From: Lactobacillus johnsonii
GTDB taxonomy: Bacteria; Bacillota; Bacilli; Lactobacillales; Lactobacillaceae
Assembly: GCF_014058685.1 (NCBI RefSeq)
Contig: NZ_CP059055.1
Span: 372,001-436,000 of the forward strand
Direction of reading: 5' to 3'
Length of the DNA: 64,000 nucleotides
Position 1 is the stretch's first letter. Each line of letters starts with the position of its first letter. Positions 8,284 to 18,800 of the stretch are shown here, one piece after another. The notes beneath the pieces were generated by a model. It made no database searches. It worked only from the letters and a program-made list of their open reading frames with translations, and was not told the origin of the DNA. A program made the translations under genes and the position numbers.

Positions 8284-8541
8284 ATGAAATTCGATACTAA
8301 TGATCTAAAAGAAAATCTAAAAAATTATCAAAAGAAAGCTACAGACCAATTTAAAGATTTTGCGGAAAATGATTGGCCCGATATCAAAGACCACTTAACT
8401 GAAAAAGGCCAACAAGCTGGGGATTTTTTGAAACAAAACGGTGGCAAAGTTTATCAGAATTCGGTTAAAGCTTTCAAGAAAGCAGTTCGAAACTTAGACC
8501 AAAAAGTAAATGGTACAAGCATACACAAGGATGATAAATAA
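8284..8541 (+). CDS. small charged protein, unknown function
   Basis: An 85-residue hydrophilic protein, rich in Lys, Asp and Gln, predicted to be mostly helical and amphipathic, with no signal peptide or membrane segment. AAGGAG precedes the ATG by five bases. It ends one base before the next small gene and is probably translated with it. The pattern recalls small stress-type helical proteins of lactobacilli, but I do not recognise a named family. Confidence 0.6.
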   Translation: MKFDTNDLKENLKNYQKKATDQFKDFAENDWPDIKDHLTEKGQQAGDFLKQNGGKVYQNSVKAFKKAVRNLDQKVNGTSIHKDDK

Positions 8542-8542
8542 A

Positions 8543-8785
8543 ATGAAGGTAAATATTTGGGTTGCAGTCATAGTTCTATTAATTGGATTATGGGATTTAT
8601 ATACTGCTTACAATCGTTATCAAAAACATAAAGTAACAACGAAAGAATTTCAAAGTGATTCTATTAATGGAACAAAGAAATTGCTTACTGGTATTCCATC
8701 TGACAGTAAAGTTGATATCATTTCTTTTACAATCTTAGGTGTCGTTTTTACCATTACTGGAATTATTTTGTTTTTTATGATTTAA
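8543..8785 (+). CDS. small two-helix membrane protein, unknown function
   Basis: An 80-residue protein with hydrophobic segments at about residues 4-20 and 59-79 and a polar loop between them. The open frame begins at 8510, but the ATG at 8543 has an AAGGAT site 9 bases upstream and starts directly with the first membrane helix, so I use it. It lies between an 85-residue soluble protein and a mutase-like gene, probably as one operon (gaps of 1 and 21 bases). Function unknown. Confidence 0.6.
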   Translation: MKVNIWVAVIVLLIGLWDLYTAYNRYQKHKVTTKEFQSDSINGTKKLLTGIPSDSKVDIISFTILGVVFTITGIILFFMI

Positions 8786-8806
8786 ATGAGACGGGTGAGA
8801 AGAAAG

Positions 8807-9484
8807 TTGGCCAAATTAGTTTTAGTTAGGCATGGTGAAAGTATAGCTAATCGTGACAATGTTTATACGGGCTGGAATGATGTGCCTTTAAGTAAAAAGG
8901 GGATTGAACAGGCAAAAAATGCAGGTCTTAAGGTAGAAAAAATAGCCGGATTTGTGCCAACGCATATTCATACTTCGGTCTTATCGCGTGCAATTATGAC
9001 AGCTAATATTATTGCAGATGTTTGCAGCTTTTTATATTTACCTATCACTAAGACTTGGCGTTTAAATGAACGTCACTATGGGGCACTTCGCGGTATTAAT
9101 AAGGATGTTTCAAAGAAAATTTTTGGCACTAAACAAGTCTTAGAATGGAGACGTGGTTTTGACAGTGTGCCTCCTTTATTAACGCAGCCCGTGCAAGATC
9201 GTAGATATCAAAAGTATGATATGCGTCTAATGCCCCAAGGAGAAAGTTTACATCAAACGCAGGAGAGATTAATGCCTTATTTTTGGGATCATATTGCACC
9301 TGAATTAATGGCAGGTCATGATCAATTGGTTGTAGCCCATGGCTCAAGTTTACGTGCCTTGATTAAAAAAATTGAAGATATCAGTAATGAGGATATTGTA
9401 AAAGTAGAAGTGCCCAATGCGGAGCCAATTGTTTATACTTTTGATACTGATTTGCATATTGTAAAGAAAGAAATTCTACATTGA
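8807..9484 (+). CDS. 2,3-bisphosphoglycerate-dependent phosphoglycerate mutase-type protein
   Basis: A 225-residue dPGM-like protein: RHGESIANRDNVYTGWNDVPLS near the N-terminus, the RLNERHYGALRG motif typical of the cofactor-dependent mutases near residue 85, and a second His in VAHGSSLRALI near residue 177. The family interconverts 3- and 2-phosphoglycerate in glycolysis. An ATG at 8786 directly abuts the previous stop but has no ribosome-binding site. The TTG at 8807 has GGTGA eight bases upstream and gives the usual MAKLVLVRHG start, so I prefer it. It may be a second mutase besides a main glycolytic gpmA elsewhere. It is the third histidine-phosphatase fold in this region. Confidence 0.8.
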   Translation: MAKLVLVRHGESIANRDNVYTGWNDVPLSKKGIEQAKNAGLKVEKIAGFVPTHIHTSVLSRAIMTANIIADVCSFLYLPITKTWRLNERHYGALRGINKDVSKKIFGTKQVLEWRRGFDSVPPLLTQPVQDRRYQKYDMRLMPQGESLHQTQERLMPYFWDHIAPELMAGHDQLVVAHGSSLRALIKKIEDISNEDIVKVEVPNAEPIVYTFDTDLHIVKKEILH

Positions 9485-9486
9485 TT

Positions 9487-9513
9487 GAGTAGCCAACTGG
9501 TCTACTCTTTTTT
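9487..9513 (+). terminator. Rho-independent terminator
   Basis: GAGTAG (9487-9492) pairs with CTACTC (9502-9507), followed by six T. Confidence 0.8.
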
Positions 9514-9592
9514 AATAGTTTGTATAGGTATTTTTATGGTAAAATTTTTTACGAGTATATTTGAACAAATTCTTGTAGAGTAGGAGAAAATA

Positions 9593-10528
9593 ATGCGTAA
9601 AATATTTTTACTAAGAGGAGCACCTGGATCTGGTAAATCTTCCTTTATTGCTCGTCACCACTTGCAGCCTTACGCTATTTCTCGTGATGAAATTAGGCTG
9701 CTATTAGCTGATTTGACGGTTTATTATGAGGAAAGCACAGATCACCTGCATCAAGTTATTCCACGCCACGTTACTGTACGTACAGAGCAAATGGTTGATA
9801 ATTTGGTACAGCATAAGATGGCTTATGGAGAAACTATCATTGTCGATGGAACTCATATTACGCCAGATAAAATTGAACATTTTCGTCCATGGGTTGAAAA
9901 GTATCGCTATGAATTATTTGTAGTCGATTTAATGCAAAATAACACTTTAGAAAGCTTACTGCAGCGTAATCAGGTTAGAATGCACTATGATTGGGTGAAA
10001 CCTGACGTAATTAAAATGATGTATGAGCAATATAAAGCTCATCCGGAAGTTCCATCTTGGGCTTATTCAATTTTGCCGAATGGAATGGAACGGGCCTTAA
10101 GTCAAAAAGAAAAGAATTTAGATCATTATTCACATGTGATTTGTGTACCAGATAAGGTAAGACCAGAAGATTTCCCACATGTGCATATTTCCAACTTTTA
10201 CTTTTCTTTTAATGATGAATTTACTAAGAAATACGGAACATATAGAAACGTTATAACTTTAGGTAAAACTAGAGAAGAAGTAATTGAGCAATTTAGGCTT
10301 CCATATTTTGTATTTAAATTCCACCATAAGCACTTTTTAATTTCTGCATATCCAATTCGAAATGAAATGTTAGATCCTATTCGAAAAGTAAAGGGAGTTT
10401 GGTCTTATTCAACTGGGCTATATAATATTGCTGATTTTGTAAAAGAATTTCCTGAGAATGAGCATCAACATGTTCATCAATTTAATTTAAGCAAAATTGA
10501 TCCCACCCGTTTGTTACATATTTGGTAG
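9593..10528 (+). CDS. P-loop kinase (polynucleotide-kinase-like) with an unknown C-terminal domain
   Basis: A 311-residue protein. The N-terminal half is a P-loop kinase like the T4 polynucleotide kinase / zeta-toxin group: Walker A GAPGSGKSS (residues 9-17), ISRDEIR near 30, and a Walker B-like strand ending IIVDGTH near 88. The C-terminal 125 residues (from about 185, DFPHVHISNF) are rich in aromatic residues and His and match no domain I know. AGGAG precedes the ATG. It stands alone between two terminators. The substrate, nucleic acid or small molecule, cannot be decided from sequence. Confidence 0.7.
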   Translation: MRKIFLLRGAPGSGKSSFIARHHLQPYAISRDEIRLLLADLTVYYEESTDHLHQVIPRHVTVRTEQMVDNLVQHKMAYGETIIVDGTHITPDKIEHFRPWVEKYRYELFVVDLMQNNTLESLLQRNQVRMHYDWVKPDVIKMMYEQYKAHPEVPSWAYSILPNGMERALSQKEKNLDHYSHVICVPDKVRPEDFPHVHISNFYFSFNDEFTKKYGTYRNVITLGKTREEVIEQFRLPYFVFKFHHKHFLISAYPIRNEMLDPIRKVKGVWSYSTGLYNIADFVKEFPENEHQHVHQFNLSKIDPTRLLHIW

Positions 10529-10531
10529 TAA

Positions 10532-10562
10532 AAAATGAGAAGGTTTTTGCCTTCTCATTTTT
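10532..10562 (+). terminator. Rho-independent terminator
   Basis: ATGAGAAGG pairs perfectly with CCTTCTCAT around a short T-rich loop, with A and T runs on either side. Confidence 0.85.
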
Positions 10563-10696
10563 GTTTGGAAAAGTTTATTGTTTTTTCAATAACTGAGATT
10601 AGGTCCTAATACATTAGATAAAGTATAAATTTAAGGAAGGAATATCAAAAAACCATATAGGTAAACTATTGAAAAATAACAATAATAAGACATCAT

Positions 10697-10727
10697 TTGC
10701 GTTATTATATTGAAAATTAGGTATAAT
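10697..10727 (+). promoter_or_regulatory. possible promoter of the giant adhesin gene
   Basis: TTGCGT (10697-10702) and TATAAT (10722-10727) with a 19-base spacer, 37 bases before the ATG. The -10 box is good; the spacer is long, so the -35 assignment is uncertain. Confidence 0.35.
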
Positions 10728-10763
10728 TGAAACGATGAGAGAGATTCAGAAAAAAGGATAGGG

Positions 10764-12122
10764 ATGGGTATGTTTTTTAATAAGAAAGATAACGATAGTA
10801 AACAACGGTTCGGCATTAGAAAATTAACTATAGGAGCTTGTTCCGTATTATTGTCTACATTAATCTTAGGAATAGGAACTCAAGAGCAAAATTCAAAAGC
10901 TCAGGCTGCTACTACAGAAACTTCTAACACTGCCAGTTCGACAGACTTAGTAGATAATCATCAAAATAAAAATACTTACCTAAGTTCTAGTGAAGTAAAT
11001 GAAACAGCTACTAAAGTTAATGAGAAAGAAACTTCTGCTGGTAATGAGCAACAAGACTCTCAATCTGCAGTAGCTCAAGACAAGCAAAGTGGGGAAAAGG
11101 TTGCAGATGTAGTTACTAATAATCGGTCTACAGTTGAAGATAAAAGTTCTAATAATGCAGAATCTTCGGAAATCACTGATAACACTAAGAATACGGTAAA
11201 TTCTGATAGGGCAGAAGTTACAAATAAAGAAGCTAATACACAAACTGATTCTAAAAAAGTTACGCAAAAGACGTCAGGTCAGGCTGTTAATGATGTAAAC
11301 AAAAATGTAGCTGAAACCACTACTGACACTAAGAATACAAAAGTTTCCAGCTATACTAGTAATTTAGACTTGGAAAATATTCAAGAAAGTCTTGAACAGC
11401 AAGCTAAGGAAAATAATGGAAAAGCATTAGATGCTAAATCAGTTACATCTTTACTTAGAAGTTCGGATGCAGCTAATTTCCAAGTTTTGGCAGCATTAAC
11501 AGAAAATATCGCTGAGGCTGATAAAATTAAAGCCAACGCAGCAGTGACAATTCCAAGTACTGACGGACGTTATACTTTATATATTTCAAGAAATACGTGG
11601 GGAAATACTACAGATGGTAATCAACCAACTAAGGTTTTACTTTCAGGAAATGTTCTTAGTGGTGATACTGTAACTATTTCAATCCCAAGCTATGGTATTG
11701 TCGGTGTCAATTCGCCAACTATCGATGCTAACTATGGGAGTGCTTCTCTAAAGGATATGGGTAATGATAAGGTAGTTATCTATAACTTCACCACTTCTGG
11801 GGTTATTAATCCGATCGTTACGATTCCCGCTGACAATGGATATGGTGCTAAACCCACGCCAATGCAAATTACTCAGCCTACGGTTAAGGATATTACTTGG
11901 ACAATTAATGGTGTAGAGCAAACATCAGCTAAATTTCATATTGATATTAACCCTGTATGGAATCCGAAATTTGCTTTAAGTAAACCTAATCCAGAGTCTA
12001 CTGATCAAAATGCGTTAAAGAAGATGATTCCTAATTATGAATCAATCTATCAACTAGCAATTAATGAAACTAACGGGGTTGCTCCGGGCCAAGACTACAG
12101 CAACACGCCTTTTCCTTCTTAA
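10764..12122 (+). CDS. N-terminal fragment of a giant YSIRK-type surface adhesin, cut short by TAA
   Basis: This 452-residue product begins with a YSIRK-type signal peptide (RFGIRKLTIGACSVLLS, about residues 13-30; likely cleavage after SKAQA near 50). Such signals direct secretion at the division septum. Residues 50-210 are a low-complexity Ser/Thr/Asn/Lys-rich stretch, then a beta-rich adhesin domain begins. The frame stops at TAA 12120-12122, but the next codon starts an open frame of 3,454 more codons in the same phase ending in an LPQTG anchor, so this is one gene broken by one nonsense codon. Without read-through the fragment would be secreted but not anchored. AAAGG lies six bases before the ATG. 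Confidence 0.85.
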   Translation: MGMFFNKKDNDSKQRFGIRKLTIGACSVLLSTLILGIGTQEQNSKAQAATTETSNTASSTDLVDNHQNKNTYLSSSEVNETATKVNEKETSAGNEQQDSQSAVAQDKQSGEKVADVVTNNRSTVEDKSSNNAESSEITDNTKNTVNSDRAEVTNKEANTQTDSKKVTQKTSGQAVNDVNKNVAETTTDTKNTKVSSYTSNLDLENIQESLEQQAKENNGKALDAKSVTSLLRSSDAANFQVLAALTENIAEADKIKANAAVTIPSTDGRYTLYISRNTWGNTTDGNQPTKVLLSGNVLSGDTVTISIPSYGIVGVNSPTIDANYGSASLKDMGNDKVVIYNFTTSGVINPIVTIPADNGYGAKPTPMQITQPTVKDITWTINGVEQTSAKFHIDINPVWNPKFALSKPNPESTDQNALKKMIPNYESIYQLAINETNGVAPGQDYSNTPFPS

Positions 12123-14771
12123 AAAATTAATAGTGCCGTTAATTATGGCACTATAATTACAATCCCAATGCCTAAAGGTTATGTGTTAGATCAATCTGCC
12201 ACAATGCAACTTAATAATTTTGGGGATAAAACTACCATTACCCAAGAAGGTAATAACGTTATTATTACTGTACCAAAAGGTTCTGGTACGCAGAACTGGA
12301 ATAGCGGACCGGCATACCAACTTGTTGGGTCATATGATATTGCCATGCCAGCTATCGCTACCACCTATACGGCTGATGCCCCTATTACGATTGTGCAAAA
12401 GCTTAATGATGATGGTAGTCAAACAAAAATTTGGAATGGCCCAACAGTAAGTCAAGATTTTTATGGCGCAAATGATCGAATTCCACTGGGCCAAATGCCG
12501 CTTTATGCTAAAGCTGCTTATAATGGTAATCAGCTTTTAAATAATGGTCATAAACAAATTGTTGCTTACTTTGGTATTACTAATGAATCAATTGCTTCAT
12601 ACAACGATTATAGTAGTAAACTTACTTTTAATTTTGATGAGGGATTAGGTGTAACTGAACTAAAAACACCTACTATTCCTGGTACAAGTAACTATAAGTA
12701 CACAATTACTTACGCAGATGGTACAACGAGTGAAGGGCAGGTAAGTGCTGGTAATACTATTACGGGAACTGGAGTAATTACTAACATTGTGGTTAGTCCT
12801 GATGACTTTGAAAGAGATCAAAGCACTGCTATTAACTTGCCACTTAATAATTTTGCAAATCAAACTACTCAGTCAGTGAACGCGTTTGAAGCATATGGTG
12901 CAGTCCCAGATACAGTTAAGCCGGGTACACAATTAGTCGCCAATATGACTTTTACTGGAACAATTCAACAAGGAAATGTAACTAGATATTTGACTAGTAA
13001 GGCACAATTTGGTCAGAATGTCGTTTCGCCAGCTGATTTAACTTCTAGTTCAGGCATATTTGGATATCAAACTAACACAGCAACAGGTCAATCTAATATA
13101 GGATATCTATCTGTCTACGCGGGTGGTGGACAAACCAACAATATTTATGAACCGATTTTTTACTATGTTTTGCCAGAATGGTTCTCAGTTTATGATTTTT
13201 CAACTGACTATACTAAGCTACCTAATTTTGTCCCTAACACTAATAATGGTGTTACTGGTGCGCCAAAGTTGTCAGTATTTACTGTTCCAACAGAAACCCC
13301 AGGACTATCTCGTCAAGTTGTAAAGATTGATTACTCTGGTACGGGCTATAACTTTCTTGCTGGTCAAGGTTCCAATAATCAAATTCACCTTAATAGCTTG
13401 CCTGATGGAACTAACGGCACCTATCAAGGGATGATTTATATTGTTAGTCCAACGACCAAATTAACGAACACTGCTTATAATTCTAATAATACAAGCAATT
13501 TTGCTCCTAGTGGTATTGCTTTTAATCCAGATTGGGTACAGGGGAACATTTCTAGTCTTTATTACATTGGAAGTGAAAACTATACAATTAATCAAGTCGG
13601 TGGTGCTAATACTGCTAGCGTTGCTCAAGGGAATCAAAATAATACCTTAGTTGATTCTGGAGTTTCCAATCTTTATGGTACTAACAAGATGGAATATGCT
13701 GTTCGTTTGATTAATGGATCAAGTTCTACTTTAACTAATGTTGTTGCTTTGGTGAACTTACCACAAGCTTCCGACACTAGCTTTACTTTTCAACTAAGTG
13801 GTCGTACTGTTTACGATGGTGATAGAACTAAGTACTCTTTCTTATATTCTACAGAATTAGGTGATCTTAAGAGTAATAATGACCCTGATGGTACTAAGCC
13901 AGATGAGACAGGATACGTTACAGCAGATCAAGTAACGGATTGGTCTAAGATTAAGTCAATTATCATTAAGGTATCATCCTTAAGTAATACTGAACGTTCA
14001 GATCGTTTGACTTTCACAGGAATAGATCCTAACTTGGTAAATGATGCTGGTAAGACGGGATATATTAGTACTGGATTTTATTCAGATACTACGAAGCCAT
14101 TTATAAGCAGTGAGGCAATATATAATACAAGTACTGTTCCTAACAAAGTAAAGCCAGCTAATATTACCGTAACTGGTGAGGCTAAGATTAACTTCAAGCT
14201 TCGATATACTGATGAAAATGGTCAAGTTCAGACTGTTGATCTTCCTGAATTAAGTACTGGTTACAATTTAGCCCAAAACAATACAATGTTGACTGAACAG
14301 GAAGCTATCAATCTTGCAAATAGGAATGCAGCATCTTCTATCCCTGCTAACTACGAAATTAAGTCAGCGATTTTGCAATCTGGTGGTAAGACTTGGCAAA
14401 CTAATGCACCAGAAGGTACTCCTGTCTTTGGTGGAAATGTTCAATACTTCTATAATAATGCAACTGTAATATTAGAGGCAGTGCCAATTCAACGTACGAT
14501 TAAGTATCAGGTCATTGATGAAAACGATCCATCAAATCCGGTAACTATTCAATCATTAACTGATTTATTAAGTAATGGTCAAGCAATTACTGGGAATCAA
14601 GGAAGTAATGTTCCAACTGATGCAACAACTGCATATGATGCAGTTAAGAGTGCTTTAGAAGCTAAAGGCTATGTTATTAGTTCAAAGAGTAGTACTGTAC
14701 CAACAACTTTTAGTCCAGATAATACTGCATTAACGATTTATGTAACTCATAAGCGTGTAAAGGTAAGTACA

Positions 14772-15842
14772 CCAGATCAATGGCCAAGTAGTAGTACCGA
14801 TACAGATAAAGTTGCACTTTCGAAAACACTTACTAGAACTATCAAAGTTGAAGGCTTACCAACACCAGTTGAAGGAACTACTCAAAGCGTAACGTTTAAC
14901 AGAACAGCGATTGTTGATGAAGTCACAGGTAAAGTAATAGGTTATGTAGATCCAAGTGATAGTACTAAGACAATTACAGATGGTGATGCTGCATGGACGA
15001 GCACCAATAATCAATGGGATGCATTTGTTCCATCAAACGTTCCAGCGGGCTATTCAATTGAATCAATTACTGATGCAAACGGTAATTATTCTGATGTTAC
15101 TAGCGCAGATGGTAAACTAAAAGGTGTAGCACAAACTACTGTTTCAGCTAACGAAAGTGATGTTACAGTAACTATCACTTATCAAGGTAATCAAGTAAGC
15201 AATACAATTACTTTTATTGATACTGATGATAACAATAAACAAGTTGGAGAAACTATTACCATTAGCGGTCGTGTTGGAGAAACCGATAGCAATCTTAATT
15301 TAACTGTTCCAGAAGGCTATGAACTGGCTAATGGAGCAAGCTTACCAACAAGTTATACCTTTGAAGCAACTAACACCCCAATTACTATTCCACTTGTTCA
15401 TAAACATAAGATTGTTGGACCTAATGACACTTGGCCAAGTAGTAGTACTGAGACAGACAAAGTTCCACTTTCTGAAACGATTACTCGCACTATTACTGTG
15501 GCTGGACTTCCTACAAATGTTCCATCTGTTGAACAAAATGTTAACTTTACTAGAACTGCAATTGTTGATGAAGTCACAGGTAAAGTAATAGGTTATATAG
15601 ATCCAAGTGATAGTACTAAGACAATTACAGATGGTGATGCTGTATGGACGAGCACCAATGCAACTTGGAGTAGCTGGGCTAGCTCAACTGTTCCAGAAGG
15701 CTACTATATTGAAAGTGCAAAAGTCGGTAATACTGACTATCCTGCAGTAACAACTAATGCAAATGGCATTATTACTGGTTTAAATAGTATTACAGTGACT
15801 CCAGAGATGAGTTCGATAACAGTTAATGTGGTCTACAACAAG
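14772..15842 (+). repeat. two Mub-like repeats of about 217 residues
   Basis: The units start at PDQWPSSSTDTDK and PNDTWPSSSTETDK. The DNA around GAAGTCACAGGTAAAGTAAT recurs 651 bases apart (14920 and 15571), nearly identical over about 95 bases, while the rest of each unit has diverged. Similar units occur in mucus-binding proteins of lactobacilli. Confidence 0.7.
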
Positions 15843-18800
15843 GTCAATCTTGATTTAACGATTAATCATGATACTATTACTAATACCTACAATGGCAGTG
15901 AACAACCAGTTTCTACCGATATAATTAGTGAAATTACTCATACGGTTGTTTCATCAAATACTGATGTATCTGTTCAAAATATTGCTCAAGCTATTCAAGA
16001 TGCTAACTTGACGTCAGATGATTATTCATACACAGATGACCAAGGTAATATTTTAGCTGGCGCACCAACTAACGCTGGTAATTACCGCATTATTTTGAAC
16101 CAAAATGGTTTAGATAAATTAAAGCAAGTCGCTGGCGGTTTAACAATTAATTATGATCCAAGTAAGTCATACGTTAACTACACGATTGAAAAGGCACAAG
16201 CAAGTGCTGAGCTAGAAGGAAATAATTCTAAGCAGTATGATGGTCAAAGTGTAACTAATGTTGAAGTTACTAAAGATGGTAATATCAAGGTTACTGCGAA
16301 TGTTCCAAGCACTACTCAAAGTGCATATCAACTTCAAGCGGGTGACTATGACTGGTATAGCGCAGATGGTTCAACTAGATTAAGTAGTGCACCAACTAAT
16401 GTTGGAAATTACATGATTAAGTTAAACAGTACGGGAATTGCCAACATTAAAGCTCATTATGGCAATAGCGACAACATTAATTGGACTGATGATGCAATTA
16501 CAGGTAGTGCAACTTATGAAATTACTAAAGCTGCAGCCACTATTTCATTAACTCCTGATGAGAACAAGCAAACAAGTAGTTGGACTGGAAATGAAATTTC
16601 TATAAATCCAGCTGATTTTGTACCAACTATTACCACTGATAATGGTGTGACGCTCACTGTTTCTGCTGGTACTTTAGCAGTTGGTGACTACACAGTTACT
16701 CCTTCACCAGTTGCACCAGGAACTTACCAAGTTTCATTGACTGACTCAGGTATTGAAAAGATTAAAAAGGCGATTTCAACTAGTGAAAACTATGTTTGGA
16801 ATAATACTGGTAATGGAGTGTTAGAAATTGTTAATGCTAAAGCGAACTATCAAATGTCAGGCAGTGGTGAAACTACTTATACTGGTTCTGCGGTAGAATT
16901 ACCAATGGATCAACTTAAGGATGCAATTTCTTCATCTAATACAGTTAATGGTCAAGATTTAGTTATTCCTGAGCTTGATGTTAATGACTTTACTTGGTCT
17001 AGCGGTACTGCCCCAACGAATGTAGGTAATTACACTATCAAGTTGAGTGAAACTGGTATTAATAAGATTGCTGCAGCAAATCCAAATTATGCCTTAACTT
17101 TAGGTACGAATGCCTTTACTTACAAGATTAATGCGGCTAAAGCAAGTGCAACTGTAAGTGGTGAGAATAGTCGAACATACAATGGTAAAGCTATTTCAAT
17201 TAATGATATCTATAATGGTGGAACTATCTCTGTTAAAATTACTGGACTTGACGATCAAGAATTTACTTACACCTTGCAAACTGGTGATTACACTTGGAAT
17301 GTATCTGATCCAACAAATGTGGGTACTTACACTTTAACTTTGAATAGTACTGGAATTGGTCACTTACAAGATCTCTTGAACGATAAGTACGGTAACGGCA
17401 ATGTAACTATTGCTAACAGCCAAGTTACTGGAAGTGCAAAATATACTATTGAAAAGGCTAACGCCAATGTAACTTTATCAGGTAATCAAGATGAAACTTA
17501 TACTGCTGAAGAATTCACCAATAGCAACATTAAGGTTAGTGACTACAAGGTGACTTTGAGTAACGGATTAGAATACAAGCTAGTTGATGGAGACTTAGAA
17601 TTTATTCCAAATCAAAATCCAACAAATGTCGGTACTTATACTGTTCAATTGTCTGATCAAGGTAAGAAGAATATTGCTGCCGTTCAAGGTAAAAACTATG
17701 AATATAGCTTTAATGATACTGGAGTAGGTAGTTTCAATATTACTAAAGCCACACCAAGTGCATCATTTACTGGTCAAGGCGAAAAGACTTACGATGGTAC
17801 ACCAATTAGTGGGTATGTACCAAAGGTGACGATTATAGCTCCTGGCAAAAATGATGTAACTTTAGTTGCTGGTACTGATTATGTTTGGACTAATGATGGT
17901 CAGACCTTTACTACTACTCCAAGTGATGCAGGAAATTATACTGTTTCATTAACTTCAGACGGAATTGGTAAGATCAAAGCAGTAAACGCTGCAAATCTTG
18001 ATTGGTCAAATGTAATAATTAGTGAAAATGCAAGGTACACTATCACTAAGGCTCAAGCTACAGTTAACTTTGCTCAACCAGCTAGTCAAACAGTTGAATA
18101 TGGGAAGAATGATTTTGATGTAAATAACTTCAAACCAAGTATTTCCACAAATAATCATGTAACTGTTAATGTCCCAGAGGGGGTGAGCCTTTCTGCACAA
18201 GCTGGCGACTTTGAGTTTACTAATGCCAATGGAAATACAACAACTACCGTTCCAACTGGGCTAGGAACTTACACTGTTACTTTAAGTGAAGCTGGCTTTA
18301 AGAAACTTCAATCACAGACTAATAATTATGACTGGGTAAATAATGCAAAAGGTACTTACATAGTAACTAAGGCAACTGATGTATCTGTAACCTTAATCGG
18401 TAATCAAGAAGTAATTTATACCGGTAATACATTTGCAAATAGTGATATTAATGTTAACGACTATCAAGTAACTCTTGAAAATGGTCAAACTTACAAGTTA
18501 GTTGCTGGCGATTTGGAATTTGGTCCGAGTCAAGATCCAACTAATGCAGGAGCTTACAAGGTACAATTGTCTGCACAAGGTAAGGAAAATATTGCTAAGG
18601 TGGATTCAACTCATTATAGTTACAACTTTGATAATGCTAGTACTGGTAATTTTGAAATTCAAAAAGCTACTCCAAGCGTTGAATTTAAGGCCAATGCTGA
18701 AAAGATATTTGATGGCACATCAATAGCTCTTGGGGACTACAAGACTCAGCCAAGTGTCACCGTAACTGCACCAGGTAATCCAACTATTACTCTGGAAGCA

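Noticed and set aside
1..10528. A bacteriocin gene cluster, because of two ABC exporters and a small membrane protein.
   Set aside because: No bacteriocin precursor with a double-glycine leader, no peptidase domain on the exporters and no two-component system were found.
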